The position numbers and the translations under genes were made by a program. A model generated the notes under the pieces. The model saw only the letters and a list, made by a program, of their open reading frames with translations, was not told the DNA's origin and did not search any database. From CAVZCC01 sp963773765 (GTDB taxonomy: Bacteria; Actinomycetota; Acidimicrobiia; Acidimicrobiales; Microtrichaceae), in the NCBI GenBank assembly GCA_963773765.1, contig CAVZCC010000003.1:292168-356167 (forward strand): 64,000 bases of DNA. The letters run 5' to 3'. This document shows, piece by piece, positions 17,177 to 27,797 of this stretch. Within the stretch, counting starts at the first letter, position 1. Every line of letters begins with the position of its first letter.

Positions 17177-17836
17177 ATGGGAACCCAGGGCTTCGAGGGC
17201 CGCCTCGAGCGCATGGTCGAAGGCACGTTCAGTCGCCTGTTCCGATCCTCGGTCAAGCCGGTCGAGTTCGGCCGCAAGCTGCAGCGCGAGATGGACGCCA
17301 ACCGGACCGTGGGCGTCAACGGCCGCACGATCGTCCCCAACTGGTTCCGGTTCGGCATCTCGAGCGAGGACCACGAGCAGCTGGCCGACTTCCTGGGGAC
17401 CCTGCGCCGGGAGCTGGCCGATGCGGCACGGGAGCACGCCCGGGACGAGCGCTACTCCTTCATCGGCCCGGTGGAGATCCTCATCGAGGCGGACCCGGCG
17501 GTCCGCACCGGCGTGCTGACCGTGGAGGCCCGCCTGGTGGAGGGAGAGGGCGGCATGCCGCCCGGCTCGCTCCTGCTGCCCACGGGCGACCGGGTCCCGC
17601 TGGGCGAGTACATCGTGTCCGTCGGCCGTCAGCACGACTGCACGATCGTCCTGGCCGACCCCAACGTGAGCCGTCACCACGCCGAGGTGCGCCCGTCCGG
17701 CGACGGGTTCCTGGTGGTGGACCTGGGTTCCACCAACGGCACCAAGGTGAACGGGGCGCGTGTGGCGGAACACCACCTGCACGACGGCGACGAGGTGCGG
17801 TTCGGCAACACCGTCGTGCACTTCGAGGCGTCGTAG
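17177..17836 (+). CDS. fhaA: FhaA: DUF3662-FHA regulator of cell-wall synthesis
   Basis: An N-terminal DUF3662 domain (FEGRLERMVEGTFSRLFRS onward, about residues 5-115) and a C-terminal FHA phosphothreonine-binding domain with GRQHDC, SRHHAEV and DLGSTNGTKVNG. In mycobacteria FhaA is a PknB substrate and binds phosphorylated MviN to control peptidoglycan precursor export. I chose ATG 17177; two GTG codons lie 6 and 9 bases upstream in frame. The linker between the two domains is much shorter than in mycobacterial FhaA. First gene of the fhaA-pknB run. Confidence 0.93.
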   Translation: MGTQGFEGRLERMVEGTFSRLFRSSVKPVEFGRKLQREMDANRTVGVNGRTIVPNWFRFGISSEDHEQLADFLGTLRRELADAAREHARDERYSFIGPVEILIEADPAVRTGVLTVEARLVEGEGGMPPGSLLLPTGDRVPLGEYIVSVGRQHDCTIVLADPNVSRHHAEVRPSGDGFLVVDLGSTNGTKVNGARVAEHHLHDGDEVRFGNTVVHFEAS

Positions 17837-17844
17837 GCCGCGCC

Positions 17845-18335
17845 GTGCCGGAACAACTGCTCACCGTCCTGAAGCTGTGCCTGCTGGCCCTGCTGTACCT
17901 GTTCTTCCTCCGCGTCCTGCGGGCGGTGTGGACCGAGGTCGACGCCACCCAAGGCCGTGGCGGCCGGCGGGCGTGCCCCCGCCGCCACCGCGACCGCCAC
18001 CGCCCCGACCAAGACCCGTTCGGGGCGGAGCCGTCGGAAGCAGGCGGTCCCCACCCGCCTGGTGGTGGTGGAGCCAGCGGCCCGGGCCGGTGCGGAGTTC
18101 GCGTCTGGGACCGGAGCTGACCGTGGGCCGGGCCCCCGGCTGCTCGCTGGTGTTCGACGAGCAGTTCGTGTCCCAGGTCCACTCCCGGATCTTCGTCCGC
18201 GACGGCTCGGTGTTCGTGGAGGACCTGGGCTCCACCAACGGCACCTGGGTGAACGGGACCCGGGCCGTCGGCCAGATGCCGGCCCGCCTGGGTGACCGGG
18301 TCCAGGTGGGCAACGTGGTCATGGAGGTCCGGTGA
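17845..18335 (+). CDS. fhaB: FhaB: membrane-anchored FHA protein, two frame breaks
   Basis: An N-terminal helix (LLTVLKLCLLALLYLFFLRV) leads to an Ala/Pro/Lys linker and a C-terminal FHA domain (VGRAPGCSLVF, SQVHSRIF, DLGSTNGTWVNG). The three parts lie in successive frames: the shifts fall near 17950 (extra C in ACCCAAG) and 18095 (between GAGTTC and CGTCTG). The length is 3n+2, so two extra bases restore the whole protein. FhaB-type proteins bind phosphorylated partners of the divisome such as RodA and PbpA. The stop overlaps pstP. Confidence 0.85.
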
Positions 18336-19746
18336 CCACGCTGGTGTCCGGCTCGGCGTCGCTGGTCGGCCAGGTCCGCACCGCCAACGAGGACGCGGTC
18401 CTGGTGGCCGACGGCCTGGCCGCGGTCGCCGACGGCATGGGCGGCCACCGTGCCGGCGAGGTGGCGTCGGCCGACACCGTTCAGGTGCTGCGCCTCCGCC
18501 GAGGGGTCGCGTTCGATCGAGGACCTGGTGGCCGGCGGTGCACCGGGCCAACCGGAGGGTCAACGAGCGGGCCGCGGAGGACGAGGAGCTGCGGGGGATG
18601 GGCACCACGGTGTGCGTGGTCGGCCAGGTCCGCTACGACGACGAGGACCAGCTGGCCGTGCTCAACGTGGGCGACAGCCGCGTGTACCTGCTGGCCGGGG
18701 GCGAGCTCACCCGCCTGACCGAGGACCACTCGCTGGTGGAGACCCTGCGTGCGGGAGGGCCGCATCACCGCGGCGGAGGCGGAGGTGCACCCGCAGCGCA
18801 ACGTGCTCACCCGCGCCCTCGGCGTGGAGGCCCTGGTGGTGGTGGACGCCTGGCTGCTGCGTCCCTGCGACGGGGATCGGCTCCTGCTGTGCAGCGACGG
18901 CCTGTTCAACGAGCTGGCCGAGGACCGCATCGCCGAACTGCTGTCGGAGGCCGAGCCCCCGGACGTGGTGGCCCGGCGCCTGGCCGTGGAGGCGGAGGCC
19001 GCCGGCGGCCGGGACAACATCTCCACGGTGGTGGTCGACGTGACCGGGACGGGACGGGACCCGGCCCCGGTCGACGGACCGCTACCGGCGCATCACCACT
19101 CCGGCGGTGGACCTGTCCGACCCGACGAGGACGGCCCCCGCACCGACACGGTGCTGGCCGTGGTCGCCCCCGCCGAACCCGACCCCGATGATGACGACGA
19201 CGGCGACGACGAGGACGCGCTGGTCGACCCCGCGGCCGCGGTGGCCGAGGTGGCGGCCGGTGCCGCGGTGGCGGGTGACGGGGGCTCGTCGCCCAAGGAC
19301 GGCCGGGCGGGCGGGCGCTGGCGCACCCCGCTGTTCGTCCTGGCCATCCTGGCCGTGGTGGCGCTGGCCGTGGGTGCGGTGGCGTTCGTGTCACGCATGG
19401 GCTGGGTGGTGGGCGACGACGGGGGCCAGGTCGCGCTGTTCCGGGGCCAGAAGGGTGGCGTGCTCTGGATCCAGCCGACGCTCGAGGACCGGTCCGACCT
19501 GCGGGTGGACGAGCTGCAGCCGGCGGACCGGCGCAAGGTGGAGGAGGGGCTGAAGTACAGCGACGAGGCCGACGCCCGGGCCTACATCGCCAACCTGGAG
19601 AAGCGGGCCACCTCCACGACCACCACCACCACGACGACCACGACGACCACGCTGGTGCTGCCGACCGTCACCACCGCGCCGTTCCCGGGACCGCGGCGCC
19701 CACACCGGCCGTCCCGGCGCCGGCCCCTGCGGTCCCCGGCCCGTGA
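18332..19746 (+). CDS. pstP: PP2C-type Ser/Thr phosphatase PstP, several frame breaks
   Basis: PstP removes phosphate from PknB and its substrates. PP2C motifs are present across frames: VRTANEDAVLV, ADGMGGHRAGEVAS, VLNVGDSRVYLL, HPQRNVLTRALG, LCSDGLFNEL, GGRDNISTVVV. A linker rich in Asp, one membrane helix (near 19320-19400) and an extracytoplasmic domain ending in a Thr tract and Pro/Ala tail follow, as in mycobacterial PstP. Breaks fall near 18500, 18530, 18755 and 19690. The TGA at 19744 overlaps the rodA GTG. Confidence 0.88.
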
Positions 19747-21085
19747 TCGCCACCGCCACCCCGACCGCTCCGGGGGTCGAGGCGCTGGGCCGGCGCCGGC
19801 GCACGACCGAGCTCGGCCTGCTGGTCCTGGCCGTCTCATCATCTGCGGCGCCTACGCCCTGGCCAGCCTGGGCCGCAACGCCTCGCTGCCGGCCAACATC
19901 GGCCCGTTCCTCGCCGCGCTGGTGGCCGCTGCTGATCGGCGCCCACGTGGCCAACCGCAAGCTGGCGCCCGCCGCGGACTCGCTGCTGCTGCCGCTGGCC
20001 GCGCTGCTCAACGGCATCGGCTACGTGTTCATCGCCCGGCTGGACGAGGACCTGGCCGCGCTGCAGGCCAGTTGGACCGCGGTGGGGATCGCCGCGTACG
20101 TGGTCACGCTCCTGGTGGTCCGCGACGTCCGCTGGCTGCAGCGGTACCGCTACACCTTCGGACTGATCGGCGTGCTGCTCCTGGTGATGCCGCTGCTGCC
20201 CGGCATCGGGCGCAACATCAACGGCGCCCGCATCTGGGTCGCGATCGGACCGGTCAGCTTCCAGCCCGGGGAGTTCGCCAAGATCGCCCTCGCCATCTTC
20301 TTCGCCGGGTACCTGGTGGAGCGTCGCGAGCTGCTGGGCGTGGCCACGTTCCGGGTCGGTCCGTTCAACACGCCGGACCCCAAGCACTTCGGGCCCATCC
20401 TCCTGGCCTGGGGCTTCTCGCTGGTCGTCATGATCTTCGAGCGGGACCTCGGGTCCGCCCTCCTGTTCTTCCTGCTGTTCGTGGTCATGCTGTGGGTCGC
20501 CACCGGCCGCGGCAGCTACCTGGTCGCCGGCGTGGTGCTGTTCGCGGCCGGGGCCGTGCGCCAGCTGGGCGCGCCTTCTCCCACGTGCAGCAGCGGGTGT
20601 CGGTGTGGATCAACCCGTGGGCCGACCCGCAGGGCTCGCGGCTACCAGATCATCCAGGGTGCCTACGCGCTGGCGTGGGGCGGCACCGCCGGGGTGGGTC
20701 CCGGGCTGGGCATCGCGGGGCGGATCCCGTACGACGAGACCGACTTCATCTTCGCCGTCATCGGCGAGGAGCTCGGCCTGCTCGGCGCCACGGCCGTGCT
20801 GTGCGCCTTCCTGCTGCTCGCCGGCAGCGGGCTGCGGATCGCCCGCGAGTCCGGCCGACCCGTTCGGGGCGCTGCTGGCGGTCGGCCTGACCACGCTCAT
20901 CGCGTTCCAGGCCTTCATCATCGTGGCCGGTGTGACCCGCTTGCTGCCGCTGACCGGCGTCACGCTGCCGTTCGTGTCCTACGGCGGGTCGTCGCTGGTG
21001 GCCAACTACGTGCTGCTGGCGCTGCTGGTCCGCATCTCGGACCAGACCGCGCGTCGCGGCCCCGGAACCGGTGGTGGCCCGGTGA
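19743..21085 (+). CDS. rodA: FtsW/RodA-family peptidoglycan polymerase, several frame breaks
   Basis: A SEDS glycosyltransferase with about ten helices that polymerises lipid II with the adjacent class B PBP. Diagnostic segments are NGARIWVAIGPVSFQPGEFAK, ERDLGSALLFFLLFVVMLW, FAVIGEELGLLGA and LPFVSYGGSSLVANY. GTG 19743 overlaps the pstP stop; TGA 21083-21085 overlaps the pbpA GTG. Breaks are seen near 19843, 19925, 20565, 20635, 20855 and 21055. Given the essential role and good conservation either side of each break, I take these as sequence errors. By synteny this is RodA; family members are hard to tell apart by sequence alone. Confidence 0.88.
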
Positions 21086-22588
21086 ACAAGCAGATCAAGG
21101 CCCTCGGCGATCGTCGATCCTGGTCTGCTACGTCGCGCTGTTCGTCAAGCTCAACCAGGTGCAGGTGCTGGACGCGGACCGGTACAACGAGCGGCCCGAC
21201 AACACGCGGTCGCTGCAGCGTGACTTCAACCAGCCCCGGGGCGACATCGTCACCGCCGACGGTGCGGTGGCCGCCACGTCGGAGGAACGTCGGGCCGCGC
21301 TGCGCTACCAGCGCGTCTACCCCGAGGGCGAGCTGTTCGCCCCGGTGACCGGCTACTACTCGTTCAGCCTGGGGTCCGACGGGGTGGAGCGGACCTACAA
21401 CGAGCAGCTGGCCGGACGGACCGCGTCGCTCAAGCTCAACGAGCTGTCCGGGTTCTTCTCCGACACCTCGAGCGAGGGCGACGTGGTGCTGACGGTGCGT
21501 CGGGACGTCCAGGAGGCGGCCCGCCAGGCCCTGGGCGAGCGCAAGGGATCCGTCGTGGCCATGGACCCCCGCACCGGCGCCATCCTGGCCCTGTGGTCGT
21601 TCCCCTCCTTCGACCCCAACCTGATCTCCAGCAACGACGCCGAGCAGGCCGCCAACGTCAAGAAGCTCCTCGAGGCGTCCCCGGACAAGCCGCTGCTGGC
21701 CCAAGTCCTACCGGGAGCGCTACTTCCCCGGGTCCACCTTCAAGGTGGTGACCGCCACGGCGGGGCTGACCTCCGGCACGGTGACCACGGCATCGCCCGA
21801 CTACCCGGTGGTCACGTCCTACACACCGCCGCTGACCACCCGGCCCATCTCCAACTTCGGGGGCAAGGAGTGCGGCGGCACGCTCCTGGTGATCCTGGCC
21901 CGGTCCTGCAACAGCTCGTTCGCCCAGATGGCGGCGGAGCAGACCGGGCCCGACCCCATGATCGACGCCGCCGAGGCCGCCGGGTTCAACGACGAACCGC
22001 CCATCGACCTGCCCCGGGCCGCCACCTCGGTGTACCCGACCGACTTCGGCGCGGTCGTCCGACGGCCCGAGGGCCAGGCCCCGGTCTACGAGGACACCCC
22101 CAAGCTGGCCCAGACCGCCATCGGCCAGAACGACGTGCGGGCCACGCCGCTGCAGATGGCGCTGGTCGCGGCCGGCGTGGGCAACGGTGGGCGGATCATG
22201 ACCCCCCACGTCATGTCGGAGATCCGGGCCCGCGACGGCGACGTGGTCGAGCGCTACCGGGAGGGCCCGTGGCGCGACTCCATGTCGGCCGACGTGGCCC
22301 GCACCATGCGGGAGGGCATGATCGGCGTGGTCCAGGGTGGCACCGCCACGGTCATGGCAGATCCCCGGCGTGGAGGTCGGGGCCAAGACCGGCACCGCCC
22401 AGCTCGGCACGGACCCGCCGAAGTCGCACGGCTGGATGATCGCCTTCGCCGGGCCTCCCGGTGAGCCGGCACAGGTGGCGGTGGCGGTGATCGTGGAGGG
22501 ACTGGACGGGGCCAGCGAGGCCACCGGCGCCAGCGCGGCCGGGCCCGTGGCCAAGGCGGTCGTGCAGGCCGCGCTCGGGACCGGGTGA
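21082..22588 (+). CDS. pbpA: Class B penicillin-binding protein (PbpA-like), frame breaks
   Basis: A transpeptidase with one N-terminal helix and all three penicilloyl-serine motifs: S-x-x-K as GSTFK (near 21731), S-x-N as RSCNSSF (near 21905) and K-T-G as AKTGTAQ (near 22385). The N-terminal region opens VNKQIKALG and continues with VCYVALFVKLNQVQV, then a DFNQPRGDI block typical of the PbpA group. Breaks near 21105 (two bases), 21705 (extra C in GCCCAAG) and 22360 (extra G in ATGGCAG) account for the 3n+1 length. It cross-links peptidoglycan made by the adjacent RodA. Confidence 0.9.
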
Positions 22589-22651
22589 GCGGGCAGCCCC
22601 GGGCCCGGATGACGCGACCGGCACTGGGCGGCCCTCTACGCTGGGCGCGCC

Positions 22652-24591
22652 ATGGCTGAACAGAACCAGCGCGTCCTCGGTGACCGGTACGAGATCCACC
22701 AGCGACTGGCGCGGGGCGGGATGGCCCAGGTCTACCTGGCCCGCGACCGCAGCCTGGACCGGCCCGTGGCGGTCAAGGAACTGGTCCCCGAGTTCGCCAC
22801 CGACCCGTCCTTCGTGGAGCGGTTCCGTCGGGAGGCGCAGGCCGCGGCCAACCTGGCGCACCCCAACATCGTCGGCGTGTACGACTGGGGCACCCAGGAC
22901 GGCACCTACTACATCGTCATGGAGTACATCGACGGACCGTCGTTGTCCCAGGTGATCCGCCGCGACGGTCCGCTGCACCCCCGCCGGGCGGCGGAGATCG
23001 CGGGAGAGGTGGCATCCGCCCTGGGCTTCGCCCACTCGCGGGGTGTGGTGCACCGTGACGTGAAGCCGGGCAACGTGCTGCTCACCTCCAACGGCCAGTC
23101 CAAGGTGACGGACTTCGGCATCGCCCGGGCGCTCTCCTCGCCGGAGGACGACCTGACCCAGGCCGGTTCGGTCATGGGGACCGCCACCTACTTCTCGCCC
23201 GAGCAGGCCCAGGGCCTGCCGGTGGACCCGCGGTCCGACCTCTACTCGCTGGGGGTGGTGCTCTACGAGATGGTGACGGGGCGGCCCCCGTTCACCGGTG
23301 AGACGCCGCTCGCCATCGCCTACAAGCACGTACAGGACCAGCCGGCCCCGCCGTCCACCTCGGTCCCGGAGATCCCGGCCGGCCTCGAGGCCATCATCAT
23401 GAAGCTGCTGCAGAAGAAGCCGGACGACCGCTACGCGTCGGCCGAGGACCTGCGCAGCGACCTCAACCGGTTCCTGGACGGCCAGGACACATCGGCCCAG
23501 CGCGCCGCAGGGGCCGCCCTGGCCGGTGCCGCCCTGGGCGCCGCGGCGGCCACCACCGTCCAGCCCGCGGTGGACGCCACCGGTGCCGGCCCGGTCGCGG
23601 CGCAGGACGCCATCGACGAGGAGCCCGAGCACAAGTCCCGCACCGGGGTGTTCCTGGCTGTGCTGGTGGTGCTGCTGCTCATCCTGGCCGGGCTGCTGTT
23701 CTGGTTCGCGCGCAGCCTGAACGAGGCGGACCTGGTGGAGGTTCCGGCCACCATCGGCCTGACCCGGGCGGAGGCGGAGAAGGTCCTGACCGACCTGGAG
23801 TTCAAGGTCGAGGTGACCGAGGAGCCCAACGCCACGGTGGAGGCCGGTCGGGTCATCTCGTCGGACCCCGAGCGGGACGTGGAGGCCGAACAGGGCTCCA
23901 CCGTGAAGCTGCTGGTGTCGAGCGGCGTGGAGATGGTGGCGGTGCCCGACGTGGTCGGCCTGCCCCAGGCGGAGGCCCAGGCCGCCCTCACGGCTGCCGG
24001 GCTCCGGTTCCGGGTCGTCAGCGTGGAGGACACCGAGGCGGAGCCCGGAACGGTCGCGACCCAGAACCCGCCGGCCGGCCAGCAGGTGGCCAAGGACACC
24101 GAGGTGGAGCTGGCCGTGTCCAAGGGCACGGGCCAGGAGCTGGTGCCGGACGTCTCCGGCCAGAGCCTCTCGGCCGCGCAGGCCGCGCTCCAGGCCGCCG
24201 GGTTCCGCATCGGTGGCCCGACCGAGCAGGCCAGCGCCACGGTGCCCAAGGGCCGGGTCATCGCCACCGACCCCGCCGGCCGGGACCTCGCTCAAGAAGA
24301 ACGCCGTGGTCACCGTGATCGTGTCCTCCGGCGTGGAGCAGGTGAAGGTCCCCGGGGTGGTGGGCCAGACCGAGGACAACGCGACGGCCACGTTGCGCAG
24401 CAGGGGCTTCGACGTCGACGTCGTGACCAAGACGGTGCCCGCCGGTGACCCCAACGTGGGACGGGTGACCGCACAGAGCCCCGCCTCCGGCGCCACCGCG
24501 GACTCCGGGTCCACCGTGAGCGATCACGGTCGGGGTCGCGGCCGCCACCACCACGTCGACCAGCACCACCACGACCACCACCAGTCCCTGA
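22652..24591 (+). CDS. pknB: PASTA-containing Ser/Thr kinase PknB, two frame breaks
   Basis: The kinase domain (residues about 10-275) has LARGGMAQVYLARD, VAVKEL, HRDVKPGNVLL, DFGIA and an activation loop with GTATYFSPEQ. A linker, one helix (about residues 330-352) and four extracytoplasmic PASTA repeats follow, ending in a Thr/Ser tract. Single extra bases near 24293 (GACCTC/CTCAAG) and 24519 (AGC/ATCACG) restore one frame to TGA 24589-24591. PknB senses muropeptides or lipid II and phosphorylates FhaA, FhaB, CrgA-type and wall enzymes. No pknA homologue is present beside it. Confidence 0.94.
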
Positions 24592-24592
24592 C

Positions 24593-25522
24593 ATGTCCAG
24601 GGTGCGCGGGGCTGCACCGATCGCCGTGGGCCTGCTGGGTGCGGTGCTGCTGGTGGGGCTGCTGGGGTTCTCCTCCACGCTCAACCCGATCGACGCCGTC
24701 CTGGGGCGGGGCGCGGTCGTGACCGTCCCCGACCTGCAGGGCCGGCCCCAGCCCGGCGCGGAGGCGGACGTCCGCTCCCAGGGCCTGGAGCCGGTGTTCC
24801 GCTCGAGCTACAGCCTCACCGGACGGCGGGGCACGGTGATCGGCCAGGATCCGGCGCCCGGCTCCCGGGTGCGGGAGGGCAGCACCGTCACGGTGGTCAT
24901 CAGCCGTGGTGCCAACCGGGTGGCCATGCCGGACGCCGTCGGCAAGCCCCTGGTGGACGCCACCGGCCCCCTCGAGGAGGCCGACGTGAAGCTGACCATC
25001 GAACGGGTCCGCCAGCGAGACGGTCGCCAGGGGCTGGTCATCAGCCAGGAGCCCGGTCCCGGCGTGCTGCTCACGGGGGCGGACTCGGCTTCGTTCGTGG
25101 TGTCGGAGGGCCCGGCCGACCGGGCCGTCCCGGAGGTGGCGGGCGTCGCCCTGGCCGGGGCGGCGTTCCAGGTCGGCCAGGCCGGGCTGGTGATCTCCGA
25201 GGTGGCCCCGACCGACGATCCCGCCGTGCTGGTCGGAGCGGTGATCCGGACCGAGCCACCGGCGGGCACCGTGGTGCCGCGGGACACCGTGCTCAAGGTG
25301 TTCGTGTCGGCCGGCCCGCCCCCGGTGGCACTCCCCGCGCTCGTCGGCACGTCCACCGACGCGGCCCAGGGAGCGCTCCAGGCCGCGGGGTTCATCCCCA
25401 ACGTGATCGCCCAGGGCAGCGGGTCGTCCACCGGCGGGGCCGTGACCGCGCAGCAGCCACCAGCCGGCACGGTCGCCCGGCCCGGCACCGTGGTGACCCT
25501 GTCCGTGACCGGAGGCGGCTGA
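24593..25522 (+). CDS. Membrane-anchored protein with four PASTA repeats
   Basis: This 309-residue protein has a short cytoplasmic start, one helix (about residues 10-28) and four PASTA repeats, but no kinase or transpeptidase domain. It starts one base after the pknB stop, so it is surely in the same operon. It may bind the same wall fragments as PknB, either as a co-receptor or a scaffold; this is inference. Its repeats are distinct in sequence from those of PknB, so it is not a simple recent duplicate. Confidence 0.85.
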   Translation: MSRVRGAAPIAVGLLGAVLLVGLLGFSSTLNPIDAVLGRGAVVTVPDLQGRPQPGAEADVRSQGLEPVFRSSYSLTGRRGTVIGQDPAPGSRVREGSTVTVVISRGANRVAMPDAVGKPLVDATGPLEEADVKLTIERVRQRDGRQGLVISQEPGPGVLLTGADSASFVVSEGPADRAVPEVAGVALAGAAFQVGQAGLVISEVAPTDDPAVLVGAVIRTEPPAGTVVPRDTVLKVFVSAGPPPVALPALVGTSTDAAQGALQAAGFIPNVIAQGSGSSTGGAVTAQQPPAGTVARPGTVVTLSVTGGG

Positions 25523-25523
25523 G

Positions 25524-26693
25524 GTGTCGACGCCGCCGGACACCGAACTGCACCAGGACCTGCCGGCCGACGGCCCCGACGGCCCCGGCGGCCCGGTGGA
25601 CCCTGGCGACCCGCCGGTCCAGGGGGATCCGGACGGGGAGGCCAACGGGGTGCCACCCCGCGAGCCCGTGACGCCGATCGGGCCGCCGGAACCCGTGGAC
25701 CTGCGCAGCCACCCGTGGGCCACCCTGGTGGGCGTGGTCGCGGTGCTGGCGGTGTTCCTCTTCGCATCCATGGGGTTGGGGCGGGCCCTGGACGACAGCG
25801 AGGAGCGGGTCGAGGTGCCCCGCGTGTCGGTGCCGCAGTTCGACGGGCGCGGGGCGGAGGACGCCCAGCGGACGCTCGAGCGACTCGGACTCCTGGTCGC
25901 CCTGGAGTACCAGCCCAACGAGCTGGTGCCGGCGGGGGTGGTCTTCGACCAGCGTCCCGTGGCCGGCGCCAAGCTGGAGATCGGCACCGAGGTCACCCTG
26001 GTGCTCAGTGACGGCCCGGCCGGCATCACCGTGCCCGATGTACGCGGGTTCCAGGGGGGCGAGGCGGCCGGGCTCCTCCAGGCCCTGGGACTGACGCCGC
26101 AGCTGCAGCCGGTCTACGACGAGGTCATCCGCCCCGGGGAGGTCGTGAGCACCTCGCCCGCTGCCGGCAACCGGGCCACTCCCGGTGCCCCGGTGGTCGT
26201 GGCGGTGTCCAACGGGCCGGCACCGCGCATCGTCCCGGCCATCGTGGACCTGCCCGAGGCCCAGGGCCTGGCCGAACTGGGGCGCAGCGGCGTGGGCCTG
26301 GGGACGGTGACGGCCTCCTACGTGGCGGGCAGGGAACCGGGGTTCGTGCTCTCCACGGACCCGGTGCCCGGCACCGCGGTGCCCCGGGCGAGCCCCGTGA
26401 ACGTGGTGGTCAGTGGACCACCGGAGACGCTCACGGTGCCGTCGGTGACGGGTCTGCTGCAGGCCTCTGCGTCGTCCATCGTCTCCGGGGCCCAGCTGTC
26501 ACCCAGCATCCGCAACCAGACCGTCCCGGCCGGGGACGCCCGGGCCGGCCGGGTGATCAGCCAGAGCCTGCCCGGGGGCACGCCGGTGGCGGCCGGCACC
26601 CCACTGCAGCTGGTGGTGGGGGTGGAGGCGGCCCCGCCGACGACCACCACCACGGTGGCCCCGGCCGCGACCACCACCGTGCCCGCCCGCTGA
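25524..26693 (+). CDS. Second membrane-anchored protein with four PASTA repeats
   Basis: A GTG at 25524, one base after the previous stop, opens a 389-residue protein: a cytoplasmic Pro/Gly/Asp-rich region (residues 1-65), one helix (about 66-86), four PASTA repeats and a Thr/Ala/Pro tail. Like its neighbour it has no enzymatic domain. The long acidic cytoplasmic part could be a docking or phosphorylation segment. Together pknB and these two genes encode twelve PASTA repeats. Confidence 0.85.
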   Translation: MSTPPDTELHQDLPADGPDGPGGPVDPGDPPVQGDPDGEANGVPPREPVTPIGPPEPVDLRSHPWATLVGVVAVLAVFLFASMGLGRALDDSEERVEVPRVSVPQFDGRGAEDAQRTLERLGLLVALEYQPNELVPAGVVFDQRPVAGAKLEIGTEVTLVLSDGPAGITVPDVRGFQGGEAAGLLQALGLTPQLQPVYDEVIRPGEVVSTSPAAGNRATPGAPVVVAVSNGPAPRIVPAIVDLPEAQGLAELGRSGVGLGTVTASYVAGREPGFVLSTDPVPGTAVPRASPVNVVVSGPPETLTVPSVTGLLQASASSIVSGAQLSPSIRNQTVPAGDARAGRVISQSLPGGTPVAAGTPLQLVVGVEAAPPTTTTTVAPAATTTVPAR

Positions 26694-26702
26694 GCAGGCG
26701 GT

Positions 26703-27294
26703 TCAGGCGGCCTGGGTGGCGCAGCGGCGCAGGAAGTTGGCCACCAGGTCGTGGCCGCCGACGGTCAGCACCGACTCGGGGTGGAACTGCACGCCCTCCA
26801 CCATCAGCTCCCGGTGGCGCAGGCCCATGATGAGCCCGTCGTCGGTCTCCGCCGTGATCTCCAGCACGTCGGGCAGGGTGGGCCGGTCGACGATGAGGGA
26901 GTGGTAGCGGGTGGCCTCCAGCGGGTCGGGGAGACCTTCGAACACGCCGGTGCCGTGGTGGTGGATCAGCGACGTCTTGCCGTGCACCACCGCCGGGGCC
27001 CGCACCACCTCGCCGCCGAACACCTCACCCATGCACTGCATGCCCAGGCAGACGCCGAACACGGGCCGGCGCGATCCCCAGGTGAGGATGAGGTCGTTGG
27101 ACAACCCGGCGTCCGCCGGGCGTCCCGGCCCGGGGCTGATCAGGATGCCGTCGGGGTCGATCGCCTCGCACGTCGGCCAGGCCGAGGGCGTCGTGGCGAT
27201 GCACGACCGGGTCCGCCCCCAGCTCCCCCAGGTACTGCACGAGGTTGTAGACGAACGAGTCGTAGTTGTCGATGACCAGGATCCTGGGTCCCAC
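26703..27294 (-). CDS. trpG: Glutamine amidotransferase, anthranilate/aminodeoxychorismate synthase component II
   Basis: A class I glutaminase that delivers ammonia to chorismate-using synthases in tryptophan or folate synthesis. ILVIDNYDSFVYNLVQYLGELG, PGPGRP, the nucleophile Cys in GVCLGMQ and the His-Glu pair in VQFHPES are all present. One extra base near 27172 (GACGTG/GAGGCG) splits the frame; the length is 3n+1. GTG start at 27294. It is convergent with the pknB operon and divergent from crgA, as I recall for mycobacterial trpG; which pathway it serves cannot be told from sequence. Confidence 0.9.
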
Positions 27295-27401
27295 GCCCGC
27301 AGCGTACGACGGGGGCGCCCGGGGGTTCCCATCGGTTCCCCGGCCGGTCGGCGCCGGCGGTGGTGTCGCGCCGGGAGTGGGGAGTCGGTAGTGTCCCCCG
27401 C

Positions 27402-27713
27402 ATGGCGAAACCGGCCAAGCGCAGGGTCGAGGGTGACTCGACCACGACGAGCTCCAAGCGCGTCACGCCCCCGAAGACCAAGGACGCCGGGGCGGGCCGC
27501 TACACCCCACCCACGTCGCCCTCGCGTCGGGGACCGTCACCGAGGTGGGTGCCGGTGCTCATGTTCGCCCTGTGGGGGGTGGGCCTCCTGATGATCATCC
27601 TGAACTACATGGGGGTCCTTCCCGGGTCCGCCGACGGCGGCAACGGCTGGTACCTCGTCGGCGGCCTGGCCGCCATCCTGGGCGGCATCATGGTCGCCAC
27701 CCAGTACCGCTGA
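27402..27713 (+). CDS. crgA: Cell-division protein CrgA
   Basis: This 103-residue protein has a basic Lys/Arg/Thr-rich cytoplasmic N-terminus, two membrane helices separated by a short loop (about residues 50-70 and 80-98), and the CrgA-type ending WYLVGGLAAILGGIMVATQYR-like block. CrgA recruits FtsI/PBPs and FtsQ to the septum in actinobacteria. Divergent from trpG and on the same strand as pknB, as in mycobacteria. A DnaA-box-like cluster starts 85 bases after the stop. Confidence 0.9.
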   Translation: MAKPAKRRVEGDSTTTSSKRVTPPKTKDAGAGRYTPPTSPSRRGPSPRWVPVLMFALWGVGLLMIILNYMGVLPGSADGGNGWYLVGGLAAILGGIMVATQYR

Positions 27714-27797
27714 CACCCCGGGGAAGCCCGAAGGTCGTTCAACGCAAGGTGTCTGCCCCGGTGGCCGGACGTGTACTCCGGGTGACGAGTCCCAGCG

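Noticed and set aside
19612..19660. Run of ACC/ACG repeats that looks like a microsatellite or CRISPR-like repeat
   Set aside because: It encodes a Thr tract at the PstP C-terminal stalk; similar Thr tracts close PknB and other exported proteins here.
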